Shown here one piece after another: positions 53,079-62,069 of a DNA stretch of 64,000 bases. This stretch comes from Blastomonas ursincola. Its GTDB lineage: Bacteria > Pseudomonadota > Alphaproteobacteria > Sphingomonadales > Sphingomonadaceae. The stretch covers positions 215,819-279,818 of the forward strand of contig NZ_VDES01000003.1 in NCBI RefSeq assembly GCF_013607875.1, written 5' to 3'. Under the pieces are notes generated by a model. It was not told the origin of the DNA. It searched no databases and saw only the letters and a list, made by a program, of their open reading frames with translations. Positions within the stretch are counted from its first letter, which is position 1. Each line of letters begins with the position of its first letter. Position numbers and translations under genes: made by a program.

Positions 53079-53900
53079 TCAGAGGCTTTCGAACGAGGCA
53101 AAACCGCGCGCCCTGAGCGCGGGTTCGTAAGCGATGATGGCAGCGGCGGGCCCGGTCGCGACGAAGCGCAGGCCATTGCCCTCGAACCGCTGCTCGCGCG
53201 TCAGCCAGGCGATGCGCCGCGCGATCCCGTCCGCGCCGTGCACGAACTGCATGGGGCGCGCAAAGGCGCGGGCGAGTTCATCCTGTACCAGCGGGAAATG
53301 GGTGCAGGCGAGCACCACGGTATCGATCGGCACCGCGCGCTCCTGCGAGGTGAGGCCCGCCACCGCGCGATCAAATATCGCAGCATCAGGCTTTTCGCCG
53401 CGCAGCTTCATCTCCGCCGCACGCACCAGTTCGGGCGCGCCATAGCGCAGGATCGTGGCGTCGCTGGCAAATTCGCGCGCCAGATTGGTGACATAGGGTT
53501 GTCGCACTGTCGCCTCGGTGCCGAGCACGCCGATCACCCGGCTTGCCGAGATCTCGGACGCAGGCTTGATCGCGGGCACCGTCCCCACCACGGGCAGGTC
53601 GAGCGCGGCGCGCACCTGGGGCAGCGCAATGGTCGATGCGGTGTTGCAGGCGATGGTGATCAGCCGCGGGCGATAGCGTTCGACCAGCCGCCCGAGCAGC
53701 GCGGGCACGCGCGCGCCGATTTCAGCCTCGGTCTTCTCGCCATAAGGCAATCCTGCAAAATCGGCGGCATAAACGATCGGCGCATCGGGCAGCAGCTTGC
53801 GCGCCGCATCGAGCACGGTCAGCCCGCCGACGCCGGAATCGAAGAACAGCAAGGGGGCTTTGGGATCGGTCTCGCTCGCGGGCGATGGGCTCTGCGTCAT
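53079..53900 (-). CDS. murI: Glutamate racemase
   Basis: 273 residues. Catalytic cysteines Cys85 (TIACNTAST) and Cys199 (VVLACTHFPL); FFDSGVGGLTVLDA and YAADFAGLPYGEKTEAEI are the other signatures. Supplies D-glutamate for peptidoglycan. Stop at 53079 is 229 bases upstream of hemA in the direction of transcription. Divergent from plsY. Confidence 0.95.
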   Translation of the reverse strand: MTQSPSPASETDPKAPLLFFDSGVGGLTVLDAARKLLPDAPIVYAADFAGLPYGEKTEAEIGARVPALLGRLVERYRPRLITIACNTASTIALPQVRAALDLPVVGTVPAIKPASEISASRVIGVLGTEATVRQPYVTNLAREFASDATILRYGAPELVRAAEMKLRGEKPDAAIFDRAVAGLTSQERAVPIDTVVLACTHFPLVQDELARAFARPMQFVHGADGIARRIAWLTREQRFEGNGLRFVATGPAAAIIAYEPALRARGFASFESL

Positions 53901-54013
53901 GCCGCACGCTTAGCATTGCCGGGCTTACGATCAACCATGCTTGCCAAAAACGTGCGCCAGCCTATCACGCATGGCACGCGGATGAGCCGCGCGGAAATGG
54001 GAACGGGAATGTG

Positions 54014-54628
54014 ATGAGCGATCTGGCGGGCATGGCCGTGGCGACCCTGGGCGCCCTGTTCCTGATGGGTTATCTGCTGGGCTCGATCCCGTTCGGCATC
54101 ATCCTGACAAGGCTGGCCGGCGCAGGCGATTTGCGCAGCATCGGATCGGGCAATATCGGCGCGACCAACGTGCTGCGCACCGGGCGCAAGGGGCTGGCCG
54201 CTGCAACCCTGTTGTTCGATCTGGGCAAGGGCGCGCTCGCCATCGCGATTGCCGAGGCGGTCGCTCCGGGCAGCGGGCCTATCGCCGGGCTTGGCGCTTT
54301 CCTCGGCCATTTATATCCGATCTGGCTCAAGTTTGCCGGTGGCAAGGGCGTTGCGACCTTGCTTGGCATCGCGATAGCGCTTTACTGGCCGCTGGGCGTC
54401 GTCTTCGCGGCTGTGTGGCTGAGCACCGCCTTCGCCTTTCGCTATTCGTCGCTGGGCGGGATGCTCGCGGCGGCGGCGATGCCGGTGGCGGCCTGGTGGT
54501 TTGGCATGGAGCAGGCTCTGTGGGTATTTGTCGTCACCTTGGTGTTCGTGCTGTGGAAGCATCGCGGCAATATCGAGCGGCTGATGGCGGGCACCGAGCC
54601 GAAGATCGGCAAATCTTCCGCCGCCTGA
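54014..54628 (+). CDS. plsY: Acyl-phosphate:glycerol-3-phosphate acyltransferase
   Basis: 204 residues, about five membrane spans. LLGSIPFGIILTRL, GSGNIGATNVLRTGRKGLAAATLLFDLGKG (parts) and KFAGGKGVATLLGI are the three PlsY motifs. It makes lysophosphatidate from acyl-phosphate and glycerol-3-phosphate. ATG 54014 has GGGAA upstream. dprA starts 10 bases after its stop. Confidence 0.95.
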   Translation: MSDLAGMAVATLGALFLMGYLLGSIPFGIILTRLAGAGDLRSIGSGNIGATNVLRTGRKGLAAATLLFDLGKGALAIAIAEAVAPGSGPIAGLGAFLGHLYPIWLKFAGGKGVATLLGIAIALYWPLGVVFAAVWLSTAFAFRYSSLGGMLAAAAMPVAAWWFGMEQALWVFVVTLVFVLWKHRGNIERLMAGTEPKIGKSSAA

Positions 54629-54638
54629 GGCCCATCAC

Positions 54639-55748
54639 ATGCTGAGCGCCGAGCATCTGGCGCGCATCCGTCTGCTGCGCAGCGAACGCATCGGGCCGAT
54701 CAGCTTTGCGCAGCTGATGCGCCGCTTCGGCTCTGCGCTCGCCGCCATCGAGGCGCTGCCGGATCTGGTCCAGCGCACTGGCGGGCGTGCACTGCGGATC
54801 GCGACATTGGCGCAGGCGGAGCAGGAAGCGCGCCGGGTCGAGGCTGCAGGCGCGCGTTATCTCTTTGCTGACGATGCCGATTATCCCGAGTTGCTGGCGC
54901 ATATCGACAATGCTCCGCCGATCCTCACCGTTCGTGGCGATACCCGGCTGATGCAGCGACCGAGCATCGCGACGGTCGGCGCGCGCAATGCCTCGGCATC
55001 GGCATGCCGATTTGCCCGGCAGATTGCGGGCGAATTGGCAGAGGCCGGGTTCCTCGTGGTTTCGGGGCTGGCGCGCGGCATCGACACGAGCGCGCATGAG
55101 GGCGCCTTGCGGATCGCGGGCACAGGCGCCGCCAGCACCGCCGGGGTGATCGCATCGGGCATCGACATCAGCTACCCGCCTGAGAATCGCAACCTGCAGG
55201 CCGAAATGGGCGAGCGGGCGCTGGTGATCGCCGAACAGCCGCCCGGCACCGAGCCGCTGGCGCGGCATTTCCCCTATCGCAACCGCATCATTGCCGGAAT
55301 GGCGACGGGGACGCTGGTCGTCGAGGCCGCGCCCAAATCGGGGTCGTTGATCACCGCCCGGCTCGCGGCCGAGGCCGGGCGCGACGTGATGGCCATTCCC
55401 GGATCGCCACTCGATTCGCGCTCGCGCGGCTGCAACGAGCTGATCCGGGGCGGGGCGACCCTGGTCCAGGGTGCCGATGACATAATGGAGCTGGTTTCGC
55501 CGATGACCGGTGCCAGGCCGCGGCATGTCGCAACGCCCATCCAAAACTATGCCGCGCAACCGCAGCCCGAGCCCGATGATGCTGCGCGCCGAACGCTGGT
55601 CGATCTGCTCGGACGCTCGCCCATCGGCATCGATGAACTCGTGCGCCAGTCGGGGCTGGACAGCGGCGCGGTCCAGATGATCCTGCTCGACCTCGAACTC
55701 GGCGGGTTGATCGAACGGCATGCGGCGGGGCGCGTGTCGCTGGTGTGA
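54639..55748 (+). CDS. dprA: DNA processing protein DprA
   Basis: 369 residues. N-terminal SAM-like helical part, Rossmann-like core (IATVGARNASASACRFARQIAGELAEAGF, parts; SGLARGIDTSAHEGAL; PPGTEPLARHFPYRNRIIAGMA) and a C-terminal winged helix (DLLGRSPIGIDELVRQSGLDSGAVQMILLDLELGG, parts). It loads RecA on incoming single-stranded DNA in transformation. No other competence gene lies in the window. Confidence 0.94.
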   Translation: MLSAEHLARIRLLRSERIGPISFAQLMRRFGSALAAIEALPDLVQRTGGRALRIATLAQAEQEARRVEAAGARYLFADDADYPELLAHIDNAPPILTVRGDTRLMQRPSIATVGARNASASACRFARQIAGELAEAGFLVVSGLARGIDTSAHEGALRIAGTGAASTAGVIASGIDISYPPENRNLQAEMGERALVIAEQPPGTEPLARHFPYRNRIIAGMATGTLVVEAAPKSGSLITARLAAEAGRDVMAIPGSPLDSRSRGCNELIRGGATLVQGADDIMELVSPMTGARPRHVATPIQNYAAQPQPEPDDAARRTLVDLLGRSPIGIDELVRQSGLDSGAVQMILLDLELGGLIERHAAGRVSLV

Positions 55749-55841
55749 TCGGTTTCACGCCCGCACTGGACGGTCTTGACGAATGCCGATAACGCCGCCC
55801 AGCTTACGCGTACACGTGAGAGCTACCGGGAAATTCATTAC

Positions 55842-58451
55842 ATGCAACTGGTTATCGTCGAATCGCCCGCCAAGGCAAAGACCATCGAAAAATATCTCGG
55901 GTCCGATTACCGGGTGCTGGCCAGCTATGGCCATATCCGCGATCTCGCCCCCAAGGATGGCTCGGTCGACCCCGACAATGATTTCGACATGGTCTGGGAG
56001 GCCTATGGCGACAAGACGCGTCAGCTCAAGGCCATCACCGACGAGGCGAAGAAGGCCGACCGGCTGATCTTGGCGACCGACCCTGATCGCGAGGGCGAGG
56101 CGATCAGCTGGCATGTGCTCGAGGTGCTGGGCAAGCGCAAGGCGCTGCCCAAGGCGGTCGAGCGGGTGACGTTCAACGCGATCACCAAGAAAGCGGTGAC
56201 CGAGGCGATGGCTGCACCGCGCGAACTCGACAGCGATCTGATCGACGCCTATCGCGCCCGCCGCGCTCTCGATTATCTGGTGGGGTTCACGCTTTCGCCG
56301 GTGCTGTGGCGCAAGCTGCCCGGCGCCAAATCGGCGGGTCGCGTGCAGTCGGTCGCGCTGCGCCTGATCGTCGAGCGCGAGCGCGAGATCGAGGCGTTCA
56401 CGGCGCAGGAATACTGGTCGGTCAGCGCGCAGATGGAGCAGGACGGCCAGGCGTTCACCGCGCGGCTGGTACGTCTGGAAGGCGAGAAGCTCGACAAGCT
56501 GTCGCTCGGCAATGCCGGTGCTGCCGAAGCCGCCAAGGCCAAGGTCGAGGCCGGGCATTTCACCGTCGAGACGGTCGAGACGCGGCCCGTGAAGCGCAAT
56601 CCGCCGCCGCCCTTCACCACCTCGACGCTGCAGCAGGAAGCCGCGCGCAAGCTGGGTTTCTCTGCCAGCCATACGATGCGGATCGCCCAGTCGCTCTACG
56701 AGGACGGCGCGATCACTTATATGCGTACCGATGGCGTGCAGATGGACGGCGGCGCGATCATGGAGGCGCGCAAGGCGATTTCGGAGCGGTATTCGGGCCA
56801 TTATCTGCCCGAAACTCCGCGCCAGTACCAGACCAAGGCCAAGAATGCGCAGGAGGCGCACGAGGCGATCCGCCCCACCGATTTCAGCCGCGACCGTGCC
56901 GGGTCGGGCGACCATGCGCGGCTCTATGACCTGATCTTCAAGCGCGCGCTCGCCAGCCAGATGGCAACCGCCCTGCTCGAGCGCACGGTGGTCGAACTGG
57001 TTGATGGCACGGGCCGCACCGCGCTGCGCGCCAACGGCCAGGTGGTGAAATTCCCGGGCTTTCTGGCGCTGTACGAGGAAGGGCTCGACGATCCCGATAG
57101 CGAGGATGGCGGCCTGTTGCCGGTCATGGCCAAGGGAGATAGCCCGGCCAAGAAATCGGTCGATGCGGTGCAGCATTTCACCCAGCCGCCGCCGCGCTTT
57201 TCCGAAGCGTCGCTGGTCAAGCGGCTCGAGGAACTCGGCATCGGGCGGCCCTCGACCTATGCCTCGATCATCCAGGTGCTCAAGGACCGCGCTTATGTGC
57301 GCGTCGAGAAGAACCGTTTCTTCGCAGAGGAATCGGGTCGGTTGCTGACAGGCTTTCTCGAACGCTTCTTTGAGCGCTATGTGGCTTATGACTTCACCGC
57401 CGGGCTTGAGGAAGAACTGGACGACGTGTCGGGCGGACGTGCGGAATGGCGCGCGGTGCTCGAGGCTTTCTGGCGCGATTTCAAGCCCAAGACCGCCGAG
57501 GTGATGGAACAGAAGCCGTCGGAAATCACCGCCGAGCTCGACAAGTTCCTTGAACCTTATCTGTTCCCGAAAAAGGCCGATGGCGGCGATCCGCGGCTGT
57601 GCCCGAAATGCGGCGAGGGGCGGCTTGCGCTGCGTGGCGGCCGCTTTGGCGCGTTCGTCGCGTGCTCGAACTATCCCGAGTGCAAGTACACTCGGCGCTT
57701 TGCGCAGGGCGGCGGCGAGGCCGATCAGGGCGATAGCGGCCCCGAGGAGCTCGGTACCGATCCGGTGACCGGCGAGGCGGTGACCAAGCGGTCGGGTCGC
57801 TTCGGGCCCTATGTCCAGCTGGGCGACGGCAAGGACGCCAAGCGCGCCTCGATCCCCAAGGACGTGCCGGGCGAGGATTTCGGGCTCGAATGGGCGCTCA
57901 AGCTGCTGTCGCTGCCGCGCGAGATCGGCGAGCATCCCGAAACGGGCAAGCCGATCACCGCGAGTATCGGCCGCTATGGGCCGTATCTGGCGCATGACGG
58001 CAAATATGCGCGGCTTTCGGGCACGATGGAGGTGTTCGAGACCGGCATGAACGCGGCGGTGGTCAAGCTCGCCGAAGCCGCCGCCGGGGGCGGTCGCGCG
58101 CGGCGCGGCACGCCCGAGCCGCTCAAGGTTCTGGGCAAGAACCCCGCGACCGATACCGATGTCAAGATCATGGACGGGCGCTATGGGGCCTATGTCACCG
58201 ACGGCAGCGTCAACGCGACCATCCCCAAGGACAAGAACAAGGACGAGCTGACGCTCGACGAGGCGCTGCTGCTGATCGCCGAGCGCGCCGCCAAGGCCCC
58301 GGCCAAGAAGGGCAAGAAGGCTCCGGCCAAGAAGGCGGCGCCGAAAAAGGCGGCGGAGAAGGACAAGAAGCCTGCCGCCAAGAAGGCGCCCGCGAAGAAG
58401 GCCGCAGCGAAAAAGCCAGCCGCGAAGAAGCCCGCCAAGGCAGAGGGCTGA
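55842..58451 (+). CDS. topA: DNA topoisomerase I
   Basis: 869 residues. TOPRIM domain (MQLVIVESPAKAKTIEKYL, DPDREGEAISWH), catalytic Tyr293 (ITYMRTDG), KFPGFLALYEEG, and one visible zinc ribbon (CPKCGEGRL...CSNYPECKYTRR). The last about 45 residues are a Lys/Ala/Pro-rich tail (AKKAPAKKAAAKK type) expected to contact DNA. ATG 55842 matches the usual MQLVIVES start. It removes negative supercoils. dprA-topA order is common in alphaproteobacteria. Confidence 0.97.
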   Translation: MQLVIVESPAKAKTIEKYLGSDYRVLASYGHIRDLAPKDGSVDPDNDFDMVWEAYGDKTRQLKAITDEAKKADRLILATDPDREGEAISWHVLEVLGKRKALPKAVERVTFNAITKKAVTEAMAAPRELDSDLIDAYRARRALDYLVGFTLSPVLWRKLPGAKSAGRVQSVALRLIVEREREIEAFTAQEYWSVSAQMEQDGQAFTARLVRLEGEKLDKLSLGNAGAAEAAKAKVEAGHFTVETVETRPVKRNPPPPFTTSTLQQEAARKLGFSASHTMRIAQSLYEDGAITYMRTDGVQMDGGAIMEARKAISERYSGHYLPETPRQYQTKAKNAQEAHEAIRPTDFSRDRAGSGDHARLYDLIFKRALASQMATALLERTVVELVDGTGRTALRANGQVVKFPGFLALYEEGLDDPDSEDGGLLPVMAKGDSPAKKSVDAVQHFTQPPPRFSEASLVKRLEELGIGRPSTYASIIQVLKDRAYVRVEKNRFFAEESGRLLTGFLERFFERYVAYDFTAGLEEELDDVSGGRAEWRAVLEAFWRDFKPKTAEVMEQKPSEITAELDKFLEPYLFPKKADGGDPRLCPKCGEGRLALRGGRFGAFVACSNYPECKYTRRFAQGGGEADQGDSGPEELGTDPVTGEAVTKRSGRFGPYVQLGDGKDAKRASIPKDVPGEDFGLEWALKLLSLPREIGEHPETGKPITASIGRYGPYLAHDGKYARLSGTMEVFETGMNAAVVKLAEAAAGGGRARRGTPEPLKVLGKNPATDTDVKIMDGRYGAYVTDGSVNATIPKDKNKDELTLDEALLLIAERAAKAPAKKGKKAPAKKAAPKKAAEKDKKPAAKKAPAKKAAAKKPAAKKPAKAEG

Positions 58452-58467
58452 CGCGGTAATTGCGGAT

Positions 58468-58513
58468 CGGCGGACGGGACTTGAACCCGTCCGCCGCCGC
58501 TTGTCGTTTTCCG
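58468..58513 (+). terminator. Hairpin after topA resembling a tRNA T-arm
   Basis: CGGCGGACGGG (58468-58478), loop ACTTGAA, and the exact complement CCCGTCCGCCG (58486-58496), followed by CCGCTTGTCGTTTT. As an 11-bp stem with a weak T-run it can act as a terminator. On the minus strand the same bases read ACGGG-TTCAAGT-CCCGT, the canonical shape of a tRNA T-arm; no tRNA body is present beside it. Confidence 0.55.
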
Positions 58514-58577
58514 GTTGCGCTTGGCGACAGCGCGGCTAGCCTCCCCGTATACGAATAAGATTCCGGGGAACATCATC

Positions 58578-61500
58578 ATGAAAGCACTGCGTTTTTCCGT
58601 CGCACTTGCGGCGCTCGCCATCGCCATGCCTGCGCTGGCGCAAAAGGCCCCGTCGGACAAGCCCGCCGCCTGGGATGTCAACGCGCCGCCGATGAAGACC
58701 CGCGCCATCCCGATCAAGGTCGACGAGGGCACCTGGATGAACCTGGATGTCAGCCCGGATGGCAGCCGCATCGTCTTCGACCTGCTCGGCGACATCTACA
58801 CCATGCCGATCAGCGGCGGCGCGGCGACCCGGATCGCCGAGGGGCTGGCCTATGAACAGCATCCGCGCTTCTCGCCCGATGGCAGCCGCATCGCCTTCAC
58901 CTCGGATCGCGGCGGAGGGGACAATATCTGGATCATGAACGCCAACGGATCGGACAAGCGCCAGTTGACCAAGGAAAGCTTCCGCCTGCTCAACAACCCG
59001 AGCTGGAGCCCCGATGGCCAGTATATCGTCGCGCGCAAGCATTTCACCACCGGGCGATCGCTCGGCACCGGCGAGCTGTGGCTCTATCATGTCAGCGGAG
59101 GCAACGGCGTGCCGCTCGTCAAGCGCCCCAGCGAGGCGCACCAGAAGGAGCTGGGCGAACCGGTCTTCGCGCATGATGGGGCGGGCATCTATTACAGCAA
59201 GGACGCGACCCCCGGCCCGATCTTCGAATATGCGCAGAACAGCAACGCGCAGGTCTTCGTGATCGACCGCTATGACATGGCGAGCGGCAAGATCGAGCGC
59301 GTCACAGGAGGCCCCGGCGGCGCGGCGCGGCCCCAGCCTTCGCCCAATGGTCGCTATCTCGCCTTTGTCCGCCGCGAACGGGCCAAGACCAAGCTCTATG
59401 TCCGCGACATGCAAAGCGGCGAAGAGCGCAAGATCTATGACGATATGGACCGCGACGTGCAGGAAACCTGGGCGGTGCACGGCGTGTATCCGAACATGGG
59501 CTGGATGCCCGACAGCAAGCGGCTGGTGTTCTGGGCGGGCGGCAAGATTCGCTCGATCGATGTTGCCAGCGGCCAGGCGAGCGTGATCCCGTTCAGCGTC
59601 AACGATACGCGCACGATCGTCGACCCGATCCGCCCGCAAAAACCGGTCGCGCCCGATCTGGTGACGGTCAGCATGCCACGCTTTGCCAGCGTCTCGCCCG
59701 ATGGCAGCCGCATGGTGTTTGAGGCTTTGGGCAAGCTGCACCAGCAGCCGGCATCCGGCGGCACTGCGCAGGCTCTGGTCACCAATGGCGGCGGCGATTT
59801 CGAGCTCTTCCCGGCCTTTTCGCGCGATGGCAGCCAGATCGTCTATGTCAGCTGGGATGATGCGCGGCTCGGCGAACTGCGCGTGGTCGGCGCAGGCGGC
59901 GGCGAGGCGCGCACGATCAGCAGGACGCCCGGCCATTATCGACGCCCGCAATTCTCGCCCGATGGCCGGTTCGTGGTCTACGAAGCCGGCAGCGGCGGCG
60001 GGCTGACCTCCGACGCCTGGGGCGTTCAGCCGGGCATCTATCTGCTCGACATCGCCAGCGGCCAGACCCGGCGGATCACCGATGAAGGCAGCGAGCCGCA
60101 TTTCGGTGCGACCGGCGACCGGGTCTATTTCAGCAAATATGCCGGCAACAAGCTGGCGCTGGTCAGCACCGACCTCAGCGGAGAGGCCGAGCGCACCCAT
60201 GCCAGCGGCGAGCTGGTCAGCGGCTATGCCGTTGCGCCCGACGGCAAGATGCTGGCCTTCCGCCAGAACTACGCTGCGTTCGTCATGCCGTTCATGGCGG
60301 GCGCGGTCGATCTGGGCGCGGGCAAGGGCGGCGGCGCGCTACCTGCGGTGCAGGTAAGCGAGGGCGGGGCGACCTTCCTGCAATGGTCGCATGGCGGTCG
60401 CCAGCTCAACTGGTCGCTGGGGCCGGAAGTCTATTCCGCCGATGCGAGTCGGGCGATCGCCAGCGGGCCAGTCAGCAAGACCGACGCCAGGTTCGCGCCG
60501 CCGAAAACCGGCGTGGCGATCAATGTCAGCGCACCTGCGGACAAGCCCAGCGGAACGGTCGCCTTCACCAATGCGCGCATCGTCACGATGGCGGATGACA
60601 AGGGCGGCATTATCGAGCGCGGCACGGTGGTGGTGCGCGACAATCGCATCGTCGCGGTCGGCGCGAATGTCGCGGTGCCGGCGGGCGCGCAGACGGTTGA
60701 TGTCGCGGGCAAGACGATCATCCCCGGACTGGTCGATGCGCATGCGCATGGCCCTCAAGGGTCGGACGATCTGGTGCCGCAGCAGAACTGGAGCGCGGTA
60801 GCGCATCTCGCGATGGGGGTGACGACGATCCACGATCCCAGCAATTCGGCGGCGGAGATATTCCCGGCGGCAAGCTATCAGCGCGTCGGCAAGTATCTCG
60901 CGCCGCGCATCTTCTCGACCGGCGAAGTCGTCTATGGCGCCAAGGCGGCAGGAATCTTCGCCGAGATCGACAGCCTGGCCGATGCCCGCGCGCACACCAC
61001 GCGGCTGAAGCTGCAGGGCGCGCAAAGCGTCAAGAACTACAACCAGCCGCGCCGCGAACAGCGCCAGCAGGTGGTCGCCGCTGCGCAGGCCGATGGGCTG
61101 GCGAGCGTCGCCGAGGGGGGATCGCTGTTCAGCCAGGACATCACGATCATCGCCGATGGCAACACCACGCTCGAGCACAATATTCCGCAGGAGCGATTGT
61201 ACGAGGACGTGCGCAGCTTCTTCGCGCAGAGCAAGGTCGGCTACACGCCGACGCTGGTGGTAACCTTCGGCGGCATGGGGGCGGACCCTTATTGGCGTTC
61301 GCACACCGATATCTGGCAGCACCCGATCCTCAGCAAGCACGTCCCACGCCGCAAGCTCGAAGCATCCAGCGTGCGCCGCGAGATCGGGCCGGAAGAGGAT
61401 TATGCCGACACGGCCTCGGCGCGCGAAGCCGCTGAGCTGGCCCGGCGCGGCGTTCCGGTGGGCATCGGCGCGCATGGCCAGGAAGAGGGGCTCGCCTCGC

Positions 61501-61787
61501 ACTGGGAGCTGTGGAGCTTCGTCAAGGGCGGCATGACGCCGATCGAGGCGCTGCGCACCGCGACCATCAGCGGCGCACGCTCGCTGGGCTTCGATAAGGA
61601 TATCGGCTCGATCGAGCCGGGCAAGTTGGCGGACATGGTGCTGATCGATGGCGATCCGGTGTCGGATATCCGCCAGTCCGACCGGATCACGCACGTGATG
61701 CTCAACGGGCGGCTGTATGAAGTGCCGACGATGAACGAGACGCTGACCGGCACGGCAAAGCTGCGCAAATGGTATTGGGAGAAGTGA
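58578..61787 (+). CDS. Secreted TolB-like beta-propeller fused to an amidohydrolase
   Basis: 1069 residues. Signal peptide (MKALRFSVALAALAIAMPALA-Q). Residues about 40-620 hold repeated WD40-like PD40 blades (LDVSPDGSRIVFD, RFSPDGSRIAFTSD, QFSPDGRFVVYEAG). From about 645 there is an amidohydrolase: His722 and His724 in VDAHAHGP, DNRIVAVGANV, and the later LIDGDPVSDIRQSDRI. It is a member of the peptidase/amidohydrolase group often labelled as imidazolonepropionase-like or Xaa-Pro-associated; substrate unknown. ATG 58578 gives a normal signal peptide. Confidence 0.9.
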   Translation: MKALRFSVALAALAIAMPALAQKAPSDKPAAWDVNAPPMKTRAIPIKVDEGTWMNLDVSPDGSRIVFDLLGDIYTMPISGGAATRIAEGLAYEQHPRFSPDGSRIAFTSDRGGGDNIWIMNANGSDKRQLTKESFRLLNNPSWSPDGQYIVARKHFTTGRSLGTGELWLYHVSGGNGVPLVKRPSEAHQKELGEPVFAHDGAGIYYSKDATPGPIFEYAQNSNAQVFVIDRYDMASGKIERVTGGPGGAARPQPSPNGRYLAFVRRERAKTKLYVRDMQSGEERKIYDDMDRDVQETWAVHGVYPNMGWMPDSKRLVFWAGGKIRSIDVASGQASVIPFSVNDTRTIVDPIRPQKPVAPDLVTVSMPRFASVSPDGSRMVFEALGKLHQQPASGGTAQALVTNGGGDFELFPAFSRDGSQIVYVSWDDARLGELRVVGAGGGEARTISRTPGHYRRPQFSPDGRFVVYEAGSGGGLTSDAWGVQPGIYLLDIASGQTRRITDEGSEPHFGATGDRVYFSKYAGNKLALVSTDLSGEAERTHASGELVSGYAVAPDGKMLAFRQNYAAFVMPFMAGAVDLGAGKGGGALPAVQVSEGGATFLQWSHGGRQLNWSLGPEVYSADASRAIASGPVSKTDARFAPPKTGVAINVSAPADKPSGTVAFTNARIVTMADDKGGIIERGTVVVRDNRIVAVGANVAVPAGAQTVDVAGKTIIPGLVDAHAHGPQGSDDLVPQQNWSAVAHLAMGVTTIHDPSNSAAEIFPAASYQRVGKYLAPRIFSTGEVVYGAKAAGIFAEIDSLADARAHTTRLKLQGAQSVKNYNQPRREQRQQVVAAAQADGLASVAEGGSLFSQDITIIADGNTTLEHNIPQERLYEDVRSFFAQSKVGYTPTLVVTFGGMGADPYWRSHTDIWQHPILSKHVPRRKLEASSVRREIGPEEDYADTASAREAAELARRGVPVGIGAHGQEEGLASHWELWSFVKGGMTPIEALRTATISGARSLGFDKDIGSIEPGKLADMVLIDGDPVSDIRQSDRITHVMLNGRLYEVPTMNETLTGTAKLRKWYWEK

Positions 61788-61793
61788 ACATAT

Positions 61794-61972
61794 AAATTCC
61801 TCCCCGGGCTTGTCTCGGGGAGGGGGACCACCGACCAGGGGTCGGTGGTGGAGGGGAAGCGGGATCACACGATGGGTGGTCCGAAACGCGCACTCCGCTG
61901 CCCCTCCACCACCCGCTGCGCGGGCGGTCCCCCTCCCCCAGCGAGCTGGGGGAGGATTTCCCGAATGCGGAT
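61794..61972. repeat. Inverted-repeat element between the amidohydrolase and divL
   Basis: Left part (ATTCCTCCCCGGGCTTGTCT ... GGTCGGTGGTGGAGGGGAAGC) and right part (CCGCTGCCCCTCCACCACCC ... GAGCTGGGGGAGGATTTCCC) are imperfect reverse complements around a centre near 61885. ATTCCTCCCC/GGGGAGGATTT ends are shared with the small palindrome at 30249. It occupies most of the gap. Confidence 0.75.
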
Positions 61973-62069
61973 TTTCTCCACAGCCCGTTTTGCACCACCC
62001 CCAATCTGCGCTACGGCCCATCACAATGACGCGGACGCCTGTTTCACCCCCTGAATCAATGAGTCGCCT

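Noticed and set aside
55755-57995. 746-codon open frame on the minus strand
   Set aside because: Antisense shadow of topA and its codon pattern; no family features.
58468-58496. A complete tRNA gene
   Set aside because: Only a T-arm-like hairpin is present; no acceptor, D- or anticodon arm lies at the right distance on either strand.
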